DNA of 39,446 nt from Anaerocolumna sp. (GCA_029256725.1 JAQSXJ010000045.1:1-39446), one strand, 5' to 3'. Shown: positions 23,825-32,242, counted from the stretch's first letter. Made by a program: numbers and translations. The notes: a model not told the origin generated them from the sequence alone.

Positions 23825-24724
23825 TTATAACATAATCAATTCAAATCTCTTAGTACAAGTGAAACCAGGAACCAGACGTTTAATTTTTGCATTATCAAAT
23901 ACAACTGTATTCGCTTTATCCCCTGTTAAGGAGCCTCTGAAATCCTCTGTACTGGCTGCATCCAAAAACTCTGAGGATACATAGCAGGCTTTTAATTCTA
24001 CGCCTAGTGCATCCGCTATAGCCTTATAGATCTGATTCCAGGTAAGTGATTCATCAGAAGTTATCTGCACAGCCTCACCGATAGCGTGTATATTTCCCAA
24101 TAAACCAACAAAGCCTTTTGCAAAGTCACTGTTATGTGTCATAGTCCAAAGTGATGTTCCGTCTCCATGTATGATGACTTTCTTTCCTTCAAGCATTCGT
24201 TTGATCACCTGATAACTGCCCTTTGCTCCATGAACGCCAAGGGGTACACTTCTCTCATCATAGGTATGGCTTGGTCTGACAATCGTTACTGGGAAACCTT
24301 CTTCGCGATATAATTTCATCAGATAATCTTCACAGGCAATTTTGTTTCTGGAGTATTCCCAGTAAGGGTTTGACAAGGGTGTTCCCTCATTAATACGGTA
24401 GTCAGAAAGGGGCTTTTGATAAGCAGAAGCTGAACTGATAAATATAAATTGCTTTGTCTTATCCTTAAACAATCTGTAATCTCTCTCAAGCTGTGCAGGT
24501 ACAAAAGCAATAAAATCTGCTACGACATCAAAGTTATGCTCCTTTATTAAATCAGCAACTTTTTCTTCCTCGTTAATATCAGCGATTAAAACCTTTGCCT
24601 TTCCTTCCAATTCTGAATTTTTGCTTCCTCTGTTTATCAGATATAATTCATGACCTTCATTAACTAATGCTTTAGAAATCGCAGTACTGATTATTCCAGT
24701 TCCACCAATAAAAAGAATTTTCAT
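23825..24724 (-). CDS. NAD-dependent epimerase/dehydratase-type protein with frameshifted C-terminus
   Basis: Extended short-chain dehydrogenase: MKILFIGGTGIISTAISKAL is the NAD-binding Rossmann start, FIFISSASAYQKPL supplies the Ser, and YSRNK is the YxxxK active site; IVRPSHTYDER and the GDGTSLWTMTHNSDFAKGFV block are typical of a subgroup of sugar-nucleotide epimerase-like proteins. As it stands it encodes 299 residues ending TKRFELIML, but the ancestral tail of about 35 residues lies in another frame, so the product is C-terminally altered and possibly inactive. The ATG at 24724 is used because the family starts there; no Shine-Dalgarno is visible and the dispersed element A runs up to the start codon. 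Confidence 0.85.
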   Translation of the reverse strand: MKILFIGGTGIISTAISKALVNEGHELYLINRGSKNSELEGKAKVLIADINEEEKVADLIKEHNFDVVADFIAFVPAQLERDYRLFKDKTKQFIFISSASAYQKPLSDYRINEGTPLSNPYWEYSRNKIACEDYLMKLYREEGFPVTIVRPSHTYDERSVPLGVHGAKGSYQVIKRMLEGKKVIIHGDGTSLWTMTHNSDFAKGFVGLLGNIHAIGEAVQITSDESLTWNQIYKAIADALGVELKACYVSSEFLDAASTEDFRGSLTGDKANTVVFDNAKIKRLVPGFTCTKRFELIML

Positions 24725-24728
24725 AATT

Positions 24729-24890
24729 ATACCATTGCCTATCGCAGACTTGCCTGCGATACTGCCGCTAAATTTGAGTGAAAGAATCCTTGTGTGGCAG
24801 CCTTTCGATATTAAATTTTCTTTCACTCTTTTCGACCTGATGCCGCTTTCTGTTACCCAAAAATCCTTGTAAATGGATGAAAGGAGCACT
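24729..24890 (-). repeat. Dispersed intergenic element, copy A
   Basis: Nearly the whole space between the aldo/keto reductase stop and the epimerase start aligns with copy B at 30162-30336. Shared minus-strand blocks in order: AGTGCTC, AAGCGGCATCA, GAGTGAAAGAA, GAAAGGCTGCCACA, TTCTTTCACTC, GGCAGTATCGCAGGC, CTGCGATAGGCAATGGTATAA. An 11-bp perfect helix (24776-24786 with 24818-24828) encloses the TGCCAC core, which can pair outside it with GCGGCAG (CTGCC/GGCAG), an H-type pseudoknot layout; an 8-bp hairpin (24740-24747 with 24754-24761) follows, then the start codon. Confidence 0.8.
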
Positions 24891-24898
24891 ATAAAAAA

Positions 24899-26038
24899 TT
24901 ATTGAACTCCTGAGAGAATCCCTTCTACGCGTCTAAGTTCATCTCTGATTTTTAAGCTCTGGGGACATTTGTTTTCACACAAACCGCAGTCCTTGCAATT
25001 GCTTATGGTTTTACCGTCTTTCTTTATATAGTTTGCCATTTCTTTCCTTGCATATTCCGTTAATCCATAAACATTATGATATGTATAATAATTAAATATC
25101 TTTGGAATATCAATTCCAGCAGGACATGGTTGACAATAAGCACATCCGGTGCAATAGAGCTCGCTAAATTTCTTAAGATTCTCAACAGACTCTCCAAGTT
25201 TAGCCCATTCATCCTCTGTCAGACTCTCTTTGCTGCTTCCGATAACCAAGTTCTTCTCTACCATATCCATGGTTCCCATTCCGGATAAGGCACAACTTAA
25301 GTAGGGATTACCAAGGACAAATTTAAATGCAAGCTCATAGGTAGAAATGGAGGGTTTGCCGGTCAGTTTCGTATATAAATCTGTAGGTGCCGCCAATCTT
25401 CCGCCTCCCACAGGACCCATTGCCACAACACCCAGACCTTTTGAAGCCGCATACTGAATCATTTCTTCATTGCTTCTGTCTAAAAGATTGTACTGAACCA
25501 GCATGGTTTCCATTGGAACGCCTCTTTCTTCTGCTGTATCAATTATATATTTGATATGCTCCGGTTTATCGTGGAAACTAAAGGAAATATGCTTAATCAG
25601 TCCTTCTTCTTTCGCACGCTTGGCTTCCTCTAATAAATTTAATTTCAATACGACGTTGTCATATTCCTCTCTGCTAAGTCCCCAAAAGTGATAGAAATCA
25701 ATATAATCGGTATCCAGCTTACGAAGACTCTGTTCCAGCCGCTTTCTGTAATCAGCAGTTTCTTTACAGGTATCAGCAGGCATCTTGGTTGATATTATAA
25801 CCTTGTCCCTAATTGGCTTCAATGCCTTTCCAACTGTTATTTCACTGTTATGATGGCAATAATACGGAGCGGTATCAAAATAATTCACTCCGTTTTCATA
25901 TGCCTTGTGCAGCATCGGTATAGCTTTTTCTTCATCGATATACCATTTCTCATCTTTTTCGTATTCGGGCAGTCTCATACAGCCAAACCCCAAAGCCGAA
26001 ATCATAGCACCTGTGTTTCCAAATTTTCTGTAATTCAT
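24899..26038 (-). CDS. Aldo/keto reductase with C-terminal 4Fe-4S ferredoxin domain
   Basis: 379-residue oxidoreductase. The aldo/keto tetrad is visible as D55 and Y60 (YFDTAPYY), K85 (IISTKM) and H117 (DFYHFWG). The last 90 residues add two Cys clusters, YCTGCAYCQPCPAGIDIP and NCKDCGLCENKCPQS, which bind 4Fe-4S centres, a layout widespread in anaerobes and thought to couple NAD(P)H or ferredoxin to carbonyl reduction. AAGGGGG lies ahead of the ATG. It is divergent from a MerR regulator across an array of 13-bp repeats, and upstream of epimerase, GH113 and GH88 on the same strand. The substrate is unknown. Confidence 0.93.
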   Translation of the reverse strand: MNYRKFGNTGAMISALGFGCMRLPEYEKDEKWYIDEEKAIPMLHKAYENGVNYFDTAPYYCHHNSEITVGKALKPIRDKVIISTKMPADTCKETADYRKRLEQSLRKLDTDYIDFYHFWGLSREEYDNVVLKLNLLEEAKRAKEEGLIKHISFSFHDKPEHIKYIIDTAEERGVPMETMLVQYNLLDRSNEEMIQYAASKGLGVVAMGPVGGGRLAAPTDLYTKLTGKPSISTYELAFKFVLGNPYLSCALSGMGTMDMVEKNLVIGSSKESLTEDEWAKLGESVENLKKFSELYCTGCAYCQPCPAGIDIPKIFNYYTYHNVYGLTEYARKEMANYIKKDGKTISNCKDCGLCENKCPQSLKIRDELRRVEGILSGVQ

Positions 26039-26140
26039 TGTGAACCCCCTTATGAATAAATTTTATGATTATGAATACTAGTATATCCTATAGAGCCTAC
26101 TCTAGGTCAATGGCTTTTATTATATCAGTGATTTTTATAT

Positions 26141-26250
26141 CCAGACGTTATATCCAGACGTTATATCCAGACGTTATATCCAGACGTTTATATCCAGACG
26201 TTTATATCCAGACGTTATATCCAGACGTATATCCAGACGTATATCCAGAC
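26141..26250. repeat. Array of nine CCAGACG direct repeats in a divergent promoter region
   Basis: CCAGAC(G) starts at 26141, 26154, 26167, 26180, 26194, 26208, 26221, 26233 and 26245, with spacing 13,13,13,14,14,13,12,12. The unit is CCAGACGTTATAT; the differences come from one to three T in the linker. It occupies the region between aldo/keto reductase (minus) and MerR (plus), 26039-26359, which has no gene of its own. The near-helical-turn spacing would suit multiple protein binding, but slippage growth is also possible. Confidence 0.95.
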
Positions 26251-26359
26251 ATTTGAATACAGACATTGATATCATTTTCATTCTCACCAGTATAGTTGAC
26301 AGTATATTTTGATTGTGATAAGGTTAAGTCAGATTATTAATTTACGGGAGGAATCCGTT

Positions 26360-26749
26360 ATGTATACGATCAAACAAGTTTCAGCCAGAACCGGGCTATC
26401 TATATATACCCTGAGATATTATGATAAAGAAGGGCTTCTTCCATTAGTGAAGCGAACCCCCTCTGGAATCCGCAAATTTTCTGACGATGATATTGCCTGG
26501 ATTGGTTTAATCTGTTGTCTTAAAAATTCCGGTATGTCAATTGAAAAAATAAAAGAATTCATGAATCTATGTCTAAAAGGAGAAGAAACGGTTGAACCGC
26601 GTAAGGATATCTTGCTTGTGCATAAACAACATATCCTTGATCAGATGCAGGAGCTGAAAAACAGTCTGGATACAGTAAATTACAAGATAGATCATTACAA
26701 AGAAATAGGAATATTCCATATAGACGGAGATAAACAGAATGCGGTATAA
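26360..26749 (+). CDS. MerR-family transcriptional regulator
   Basis: 129 residues. N-terminal winged helix MYTIKQVSARTGLSIYTLRYYDKEGLL is the MerR DNA-binding signature, followed by a long dimerisation helix (about 80-115). There is no Cys pattern for a metal; it fits the AdhR-type group that controls divergent aldo/keto reductases or alcohol dehydrogenases in response to reactive carbonyls, which matches its neighbour. The start at 26360 is chosen because GGGAGGA precedes it and the signature begins there; the upstream ATG at 26309 is unsupported. Confidence 0.92.
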   Translation: MYTIKQVSARTGLSIYTLRYYDKEGLLPLVKRTPSGIRKFSDDDIAWIGLICCLKNSGMSIEKIKEFMNLCLKGEETVEPRKDILLVHKQHILDQMQELKNSLDTVNYKIDHYKEIGIFHIDGDKQNAV

Positions 26750-26842
26750 TCGTCTGCTTACATAAAAATTAAGTTACTGGGAATAAGTTTGCAATTTAAG
26801 TCCTTCCCTGGTTTTATTACATATCTTTAAGGAGACTTTACC

Positions 26843-28279
26843 ATGCTTTCAATACCGTTAGACACTGAATCTCAGGTTCCCATGTATGAACAAATTTATT
26901 CTTATATCAAAAATGAAATTAAGGACAATAGATTAAAAGAGCATGACAAACTGCCTTCTGCCAGAAACCTGGCTTCACATCTTAATATCAGCCGTAATAC
27001 AGTAGATATGGCGTATTCCCAGCTAGTTTCAGAAGGATATATAGAAGCCGTCCCCAAAAGCGGGTTTTATGTTGCAGCAATCTCAGCCCTTGCCTCTATT
27101 CAAACTGCTCCTTTTTCTGTACAGATTATTAAACCAAAGGTGAAGGAAACCTACCAGTATAATTTTTCTCCTTTTGCCATTGATATTACCAGTTTCCCAT
27201 ACAATATTTGGCGAAAGCTCTCCAGAGACTGTATGAATGAATATAACAACGAGCTTTTTCTTTTAGGGGATAGCCAGGGGGATGAAGCTTTAAGAGCCTC
27301 CATAGCTGGATATCTGTATAGTTCCAGAGGAGTTGTCTGCGCACCGGAGCAGATAATTGTAGGTGCCGGAACAGATTATCTCCTACTGCTTCTTTGCCGC
27401 CTGTTCTATTGGTTATATGGTAATAAAGAAGAATCGAATACCTCTGTAACTATTGCCATGGAAAATCCAACTTATAAACGGGCTTATGAAATATTTACAG
27501 ATATGCAATACCCTGTAGTTCCTATTGAACTGGATCAAAACGGCATACAAGTTGAAAAACTTAAAAAAACGGCTGCCAATGTAGTGTATGTAACGCCCTC
27601 CCATCAGTATCCTTTGGGTGTGGTCATGCCTGTTAAAAGGCGCCAGGAATTGCTTTCCTGGGCTGCTGCTAAGGAGGAACGCTATATTGTTGAGGATGAC
27701 CATGACAGTGAATTTCGGTATAAAGGAAAACCCATTCCTGCATTAAAAGGAATGGATTCTTTAGAGAAAGTGATTTATCTTGGAACCTTTTCAAGAGCCA
27801 TTGCCCCCGCAATCCGGGTAGGCTATATGGTGCTGCCGGAACAGCTCCTTCAATTATATAAAAATCACTTAAGAGTATTTTCTTCAACGGTTTCCCGTGT
27901 TGATCAATATATCATAACACATTTCTTAGCTGATGGTTATTTTGAACGTCATCTGAATAAGATAAGGACACTCTATAAGAGTAAACACGATCTGCTGCTG
28001 CAATCCTTAAAGATCTTTCGAGATTCTATTATAATTGAAGGTGAACATGCCGGGCTTCATTTGGTTGTTTATTTTAAGACAAATCTAATGGAACAGGAGC
28101 TTATCAGTCTTGCTGCCTCAAAAAGCATCAAACTATACGGTTTAGAAGTTCACTACCTTCATCCGATTAAGAATTCTATACCTGGTATTCTATTAGGTTA
28201 CGCTAATCTGACTGAGAAAGCTATTCTAGATGGTACTAAGGCTTTGTATGATGCATTAAGAGATTATTTATTTATCTGA
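26843..28279 (+). CDS. MocR/GabR-type regulator with altered PLP site
   Basis: 478 residues: GntR winged helix (about 1-75, PMYEQIYSYIKNEI, LPSARNLASHLNISRNTVDMAY) fused to an aminotransferase fold I domain (about 105-478). In this family the PLP-binding Lys lies in GTFSK and the pyridine contact in EDDYDSEF. Here the sequence is GTFSRAIAPAIRVGY (R318, codon AGA) and EDDHDSEF (H287, codon CAT). Lys is required for the Schiff base, so PLP cannot be bound in the usual covalent manner, unless an adjacent residue substitutes. The target is probably a divergent or downstream gene, but no PLP, GABA or amino-acid gene is next to it. AAGGAG precedes the ATG. Confidence 0.92.
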   Translation: MLSIPLDTESQVPMYEQIYSYIKNEIKDNRLKEHDKLPSARNLASHLNISRNTVDMAYSQLVSEGYIEAVPKSGFYVAAISALASIQTAPFSVQIIKPKVKETYQYNFSPFAIDITSFPYNIWRKLSRDCMNEYNNELFLLGDSQGDEALRASIAGYLYSSRGVVCAPEQIIVGAGTDYLLLLLCRLFYWLYGNKEESNTSVTIAMENPTYKRAYEIFTDMQYPVVPIELDQNGIQVEKLKKTAANVVYVTPSHQYPLGVVMPVKRRQELLSWAAAKEERYIVEDDHDSEFRYKGKPIPALKGMDSLEKVIYLGTFSRAIAPAIRVGYMVLPEQLLQLYKNHLRVFSSTVSRVDQYIITHFLADGYFERHLNKIRTLYKSKHDLLLQSLKIFRDSIIIEGEHAGLHLVVYFKTNLMEQELISLAASKSIKLYGLEVHYLHPIKNSIPGILLGYANLTEKAILDGTKALYDALRDYLFI

Positions 28280-28312
28280 AATACCTGATACTATTAGAAT
28301 TCTTTTTATATA

Positions 28313-28400
28313 AGTTGAATTTCAGTTTTCCTGTCAAAGTATAACAATGCTGAATTATACGTTATTTTTATACTGTGGCAGGTATCACTTTAATTCAACT
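28313..28400. repeat. Nested imperfect palindrome between convergent genes
   Basis: Outer arms AGTTGAAT/ATTCAACT (28313-28320, 28393-28400) and inner arms CCTGTCAAAGTATAA/TTATACTGTGGCAGG (28330-28344, 28368-28382), the latter pairing with one G-U and one mismatch. It has no T run and is longer than usual terminators; the remainder of 28280-28518 has no gene. Confidence 0.6.
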
Positions 28401-28518
28401 GATATATATTTTAACCTATGTAAAAAGTAACTTGATAACATAGATTTCTTAGGAAAGATTATACTCAATGCAATTTTACAGGTGCTTTGTATAAGTTATA
28501 TAGTGAAAAAAATATACA

Positions 28519-28995
28519 CTAATTAACATCTCCCACATATATTTGAGATATTATCTTACCGTTTTCATCCATACAATCTGCCATTGCCGCCGGATATATG
28601 GTGTATTCCTTTAATCTTGATATATCCAGCCATTCAACTCCCACTTGTACACTATCAAGGTTGGTAGCTTTTGATAGGTCAACTGGTGTTACAAGCTTAC
28701 AAGTAAAATAATATTCTACTTGATGCATGTCAGATTCACTTTCTGCAAACTGATGGTTTTTTCCTATGTATTCCCGAACCCAAACCAGTTCACCGACACT
28801 TACCTGGGCTCCCAGTTCTTCCAGACATTCACGTTTTAATGCTTCAACGAAGGTTTCACCGATTTCTTGTCCGCCTCCGCTAAAAAGATATGCCGTTTTG
28901 CCATCGTTAAAATCGCATTTATTTAATAATATCTTACTATTTTCAATAATTATAGCCTTTACACTGTTACGAATCGGTTTCATATTAATAGCCAT
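28519..28995 (-). CDS. Nudix hydrolase
   Basis: 158 residues. The Nudix box Gx5Ex7REUxEExGU is complete at 41-63 (GGQEIGETFVEALKRECLEE then LGA). Such enzymes cleave nucleoside diphosphate derivatives with Mg2+; the substrate cannot be read from the box. Start 28995 has AAAGG only a few bases upstream; the in-frame ATG at 28983 (MKPIRNS) would have AAAGGC at about 12 bases and is a real alternative. It is alone, with a small hairpin (CCTGCA/TGCAGG) upstream. Confidence 0.92.
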   Translation of the reverse strand: MAINMKPIRNSVKAIIIENSKILLNKCDFNDGKTAYLFSGGGQEIGETFVEALKRECLEELGAQVSVGELVWVREYIGKNHQFAESESDMHQVEYYFTCKLVTPVDLSKATNLDSVQVGVEWLDISRLKEYTIYPAAMADCMDENGKIISQIYVGDVN

Positions 28996-29184
28996 GCCTT
29001 TCTCATAACCTGCACTCTTTAGAATGCAGGCTCAATTTTGCGTGTGAAATGTCCGCAAGCCTGATTACGATACTTCTTAAACAAAAAGATTAGTATGTAA
29101 CGTTTTTTCAATCTAACATCTCAGTGTAATGTTCAAATTTTCGAATCCAGCTGCCTTCTTAATACTTTATAACGGATATGAATA

Positions 29185-29213
29185 AGGATGAAAACACCCG
29201 CTGCTTTCATCCT
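29185..29213 (-). terminator. Weak terminator after ribF
   Basis: AGGATGAAA (29185-29193) pairs with TTTCATCCT (29205-29213) around an 11-nt loop, 10 bases past the ribF stop; the following U tract is poor. Confidence 0.45.
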
Positions 29214-29222
29214 GTCAATCTT

Positions 29223-30158
29223 TTAACCCTTAAGCAGCCCCATATCAGAAAAATATTTTCTTCCGTCTGCCAGGTCAATATCCATCTGTGCTTTCAGTTC
29301 TTCCAGGGAACCAAAGGTTTCTTCTTTTCTGGTTCTACTGAGTAAAGAAACTTGAATAAATTTACCATAGAGATCCTGATCGTAGTCAAATAGAAAGGTC
29401 TCGACCCTTTTCTCAGGTGTCGTACCCACTGTAGGATTATGACCGATATTTGTGATACCTGGGTATTCTTGCCCCTCTATTGTAGTAAGGGATACATAAA
29501 CCCCATCCGGTGGCAGCAGCTTTGATTTGTCAGGCATAAGATTTGTTGTGGGAAACCCAATCGTTCGGCCAATCTTACGACCATGCATTACCTCACCCAT
29601 TACAGAGAATGGCCTGCCAAGAAGTTTCACTACATTCTCCATATTTCCTTCGCTGATCTGCTTACGGATACAGGAGCTGCTGATATCTTCATCAGCATTT
29701 TTTTTCTTGGTGATAATATCAAGCTTATAGTTATATTTAGAAGCATACTCCGCTAACATTGCAGTATTACCTCTTCTATTCTTTCCAAAGCAGAAATCAG
29801 AGCCTACCACAATATATTTTGCATCCAATTTATTTATCAGAACCTCTTCAATAAAGCGCTCCGGTTCCATGGATCTGGTTTCTTCCGTAAACGGATAGGA
29901 TAACATTACATCTACTCCATATTGGTCGATGATGCATTGTTTCTCTTCTTCCGTATAAATTAATTCCATTTCTCTATCTGAAAGCAGGTTACCGGGATGA
30001 TAGAGAAAAGTGAAGACCACTGCATTTAATCCACTTTTCTTCTGCTCTGTGATTTTTTGAAGCAGAAGTTGATGACCTGAATGCAAACCATCAAATTTAC
30101 CCAGGGTTACTGCACTGTTCTTTAACTCAAAATCCGTTCTGCCTGCTATATATTCCAT
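29223..30158 (-). CDS. ribF: Bifunctional riboflavin kinase/FAD synthetase
   Basis: 311-residue cytoplasmic enzyme making FMN and then FAD. The N-terminal adenylyltransferase has GKFDGLHSGHQ (20-30, the HxGH motif) and the C-terminal flavokinase has GFPTTNL (the PTxN motif) and ITNIGHNPTVG. It is the last gene of the rimP-truB operon, a common position. There is no recognisable Shine-Dalgarno: the dispersed element B runs to within a few bases of the ATG and ends GCAATGGGTATAAAAC. No FMN riboswitch is present. Confidence 0.96.
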   Translation of the reverse strand: MEYIAGRTDFELKNSAVTLGKFDGLHSGHQLLLQKITEQKKSGLNAVVFTFLYHPGNLLSDREMELIYTEEEKQCIIDQYGVDVMLSYPFTEETRSMEPERFIEEVLINKLDAKYIVVGSDFCFGKNRRGNTAMLAEYASKYNYKLDIITKKKNADEDISSSCIRKQISEGNMENVVKLLGRPFSVMGEVMHGRKIGRTIGFPTTNLMPDKSKLLPPDGVYVSLTTIEGQEYPGITNIGHNPTVGTTPEKRVETFLFDYDQDLYGKFIQVSLLSRTRKEETFGSLEELKAQMDIDLADGRKYFSDMGLLKG

Positions 30159-30161
30159 GTT

Positions 30162-30336
30162 TTATACCCATTGCATACCGCAGGCAGGCCTGCGATACTG
30201 CCACAAATTAAATAGAGTGAGAGAAGTTTAATGTGGCAACCTTTCAATAATAAATTTTCTTCCACTCTTCCTAACATGATGCCGCTTTATCCGGTATCAC
30301 CACCAGTAATTCTTTAAAAAGTCTGAAATGAGCACT
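30162..30336 (-). repeat. Dispersed intergenic element, copy B
   Basis: Same block order as copy A, between truB and ribF. Helix 30215-30225 with 30257-30267 (nine pairs of eleven, one G-U), core TGCCACA (minus strand, complement of 30232-30238) pairing with TGTGGCA (complement of 30199-30205), 7 bp, then a hairpin 30176-30184 with 30189-30197. In that hairpin the difference from copy A gives a U-G pair in the minus-strand RNA but a C-A mismatch on the plus strand, which favours a minus-sense RNA role. Confidence 0.8.
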
Positions 30337-30365
30337 CTCTGCGCTTATTTTAGAGCCTTTCTGTA

Positions 30366-31271
30366 TTACAAAAACATTTTATAAGGTTTCATTATCTTTT
30401 CAGCTGGATGTCCTTCGTATAGCCCGACAAAAGTACCTTGCCAGTCATATACTCTGATTCTTTCTTCAGTGGAAATACCAGCATCCCCTTGCACTAATTG
30501 GTCTGCAGACAAGAAATTACCGTTATATAGCAGCTTATCAAATTCCTGCCTCACATTAACACTGGGATATCCTGCAAACATTTCATCTGCTTTTCGGATA
30601 TATTCGTCTAAATTACCTTCATTTATTTTATCTGCTATTTCACTTATTTTCAAGCTTTTATTAATTTGAAACTCTCCCGCTCTGGTACGGAGCAGGCTTT
30701 TCATACACCCTCCACAGCCAAGCTGTTCTCCAATATCATGGCATAGAGTTCTTATATAGGTGCCTTTGGAACAATCTACTGTTAGTATTGCCTGTCCTGT
30801 TAAGACATTAAGGTCTTCGATTTCAATACTATGTATCTCAACCTTACGCGCTTCTCTGGGAACCTCTATCCCTTCTCTAGCTAGCTCATACAAGCGTTTG
30901 CCGCCAATCTTTAACGCAGAATACATAGGGGGTATTTGATCATAGGACCCCTGAAAGGACATGATAGCTTGTCTAATTTCCTCTTCCCCTGCCGTTACCG
31001 GCTTCTCCGATAAAACAGTCCCGGTTATATCCTGGGTATCAGTAGTGGTTCCAAGGAGCAGAACTGCCTGATAGGTCTTACTGCGGTCTGTTAAAATGTC
31101 ACATAGTTTGGTGGCATTTCCAAGGCAGACCGGAAGGACTCCTTCTGCATCGGGGTCCAATGTACCTGTATGTCCGATTTTCTTCTGTTTTAATATTCCC
31201 CGCAGTTTTGCAACCACATCATGGGAGGTATATCCTTTTTCCTTATATACATTGATAATTCCGTTAATCAA
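30366..31271 (-). CDS. truB: tRNA pseudouridine-55 synthase
   Basis: 301 residues. Converts U55 of the tRNA T loop to pseudouridine. Catalytic Asp39 lies in GHTGTLDPDAEGVLP, and GGKRLYELAREG and DCSKGTYIRTL are further TruB blocks, with a C-terminal PUA-like region. Its start overlaps the nrnA stop by four bases (ATGA), so the two are translationally coupled. Confidence 0.97.
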   Translation of the reverse strand: MINGIINVYKEKGYTSHDVVAKLRGILKQKKIGHTGTLDPDAEGVLPVCLGNATKLCDILTDRSKTYQAVLLLGTTTDTQDITGTVLSEKPVTAGEEEIRQAIMSFQGSYDQIPPMYSALKIGGKRLYELAREGIEVPREARKVEIHSIEIEDLNVLTGQAILTVDCSKGTYIRTLCHDIGEQLGCGGCMKSLLRTRAGEFQINKSLKISEIADKINEGNLDEYIRKADEMFAGYPSVNVRQEFDKLLYNGNFLSADQLVQGDAGISTEERIRVYDWQGTFVGLYEGHPAEKIMKPYKMFL

Positions 31272-32242
31272 AGACCTGCTCCTGTTCCTTCATTATTTTC
31301 AAGCTGATATTCAATGTGCGGTGTCAGATTGTTAAATACGTCATGAAGGGTTCCTCTCATTGTACAACCGGCTGCCATTATATGACCGCCTCCGCCAAAG
31401 TATACAGCAATTTTACGCACATCCACTATGCCATTAGACCTTAAGCTTACCTTATAATCATGAAGGTCAGTCTCATAAATAAGAATTGCTACTTCTACCC
31501 CTTTGGTTATACGAAGCTGATCTACTATACCATCTAAATCCGCAGACTGGACTTCATAAAACTCCATCATTTTTCTGCTTACACATGACACGATACATTT
31601 TCCCTTAAGCAGCAGAATGCTTTCTAAAAGACATCTGCCAAGCACTTGATTCTGATGGTAATCCTTGCGGTAAAAGGTATAATCTATCATATCAGAAAAA
31701 GGTACTCCTTTTTCAATCAAAGCACCTGCAATTTCCATGGTTCTCTTAGTAGTATTGCTGTGTTTGAATACGCCGGTATCATGTATGATTCCCATATATA
31801 ATGCTTTTGCTATGGTTAGATCAATATACTCCTTCTCCATCAGTTCATATAGTACTTCACAGGTGGAACTGGCATCATGTGCTACATAATTAACCTGCCC
31901 AAAGTTTGTGTTGCTGATATGATGATCAATATTAATTGTTTTGATAGAATTTTTAAAATATTCTTCTGCAAATCCTAGTCTGTCACTACTTCCGCTGTCC
32001 AGCGATATAAAGACATCATAAATTCTTCCCTCTTCATTTTCCTGCTTCACTTTGAGAGAATCTTCTGTAATCTGTAATTTATCTGCTATGGGTTCCAGAT
32101 AAAGGTCAATTTGTACATCTTTTTTTATGTGGCTTAAATAACGGTATAGGGCCAGACAGGAACCGGCACAGTCCCCGTCCGGCCTCATATGCCCGGTTAT
32201 TCCGATTGTTCTTGCATTCCCCACTTCTTTCAGCAAATCCAT
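31268..32242 (-). CDS. nrnA: NrnA-type oligoribonuclease / pAp phosphatase (DHH family)
   Basis: 324 residues. Degrades 2-5-nt RNA and dephosphorylates pAp. DHH-family metal motifs: GHMRPDGDCAGS (17-28), D82 in SLDSG, DHH at 106-108, and the substrate-binding GGGGH near the C-terminus (FGGGGHIMAAG). GGGAGGTAAGCTGG precedes the ATG. Its place between rbfA and truB is the usual one in Firmicutes. Confidence 0.96.
   Translation of the reverse strand: MDLLKEVGNARTIGITGHMRPDGDCAGSCLALYRYLSHIKKDVQIDLYLEPIADKLQITEDSLKVKQENEEGRIYDVFISLDSGSSDRLGFAEEYFKNSIKTINIDHHISNTNFGQVNYVAHDASSTCEVLYELMEKEYIDLTIAKALYMGIIHDTGVFKHSNTTKRTMEIAGALIEKGVPFSDMIDYTFYRKDYHQNQVLGRCLLESILLLKGKCIVSCVSRKMMEFYEVQSADLDGIVDQLRITKGVEVAILIYETDLHDYKVSLRSNGIVDVRKIAVYFGGGGHIMAAGCTMRGTLHDVFNNLTPHIEYQLENNEGTGAGL

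Noticed and set aside
23291..23984. Plus-strand frames rich in FILSHY and FCLIIS repeats
   Set aside because: They read through the 18-bp tandem array and antisense to GH113 and the epimerase; the composition comes from the repeat.
23594..26250. CRISPR arrays at the 18-bp and 13-bp tandem repeats
   Set aside because: Units are directly adjacent or separated by only a few T/A bases; there are no unique spacers and no cas genes.
30159..30365. FMN riboswitch upstream of ribF
   Set aside because: None of the conserved RFN element sequences are present; the space is filled by the dispersed element instead.
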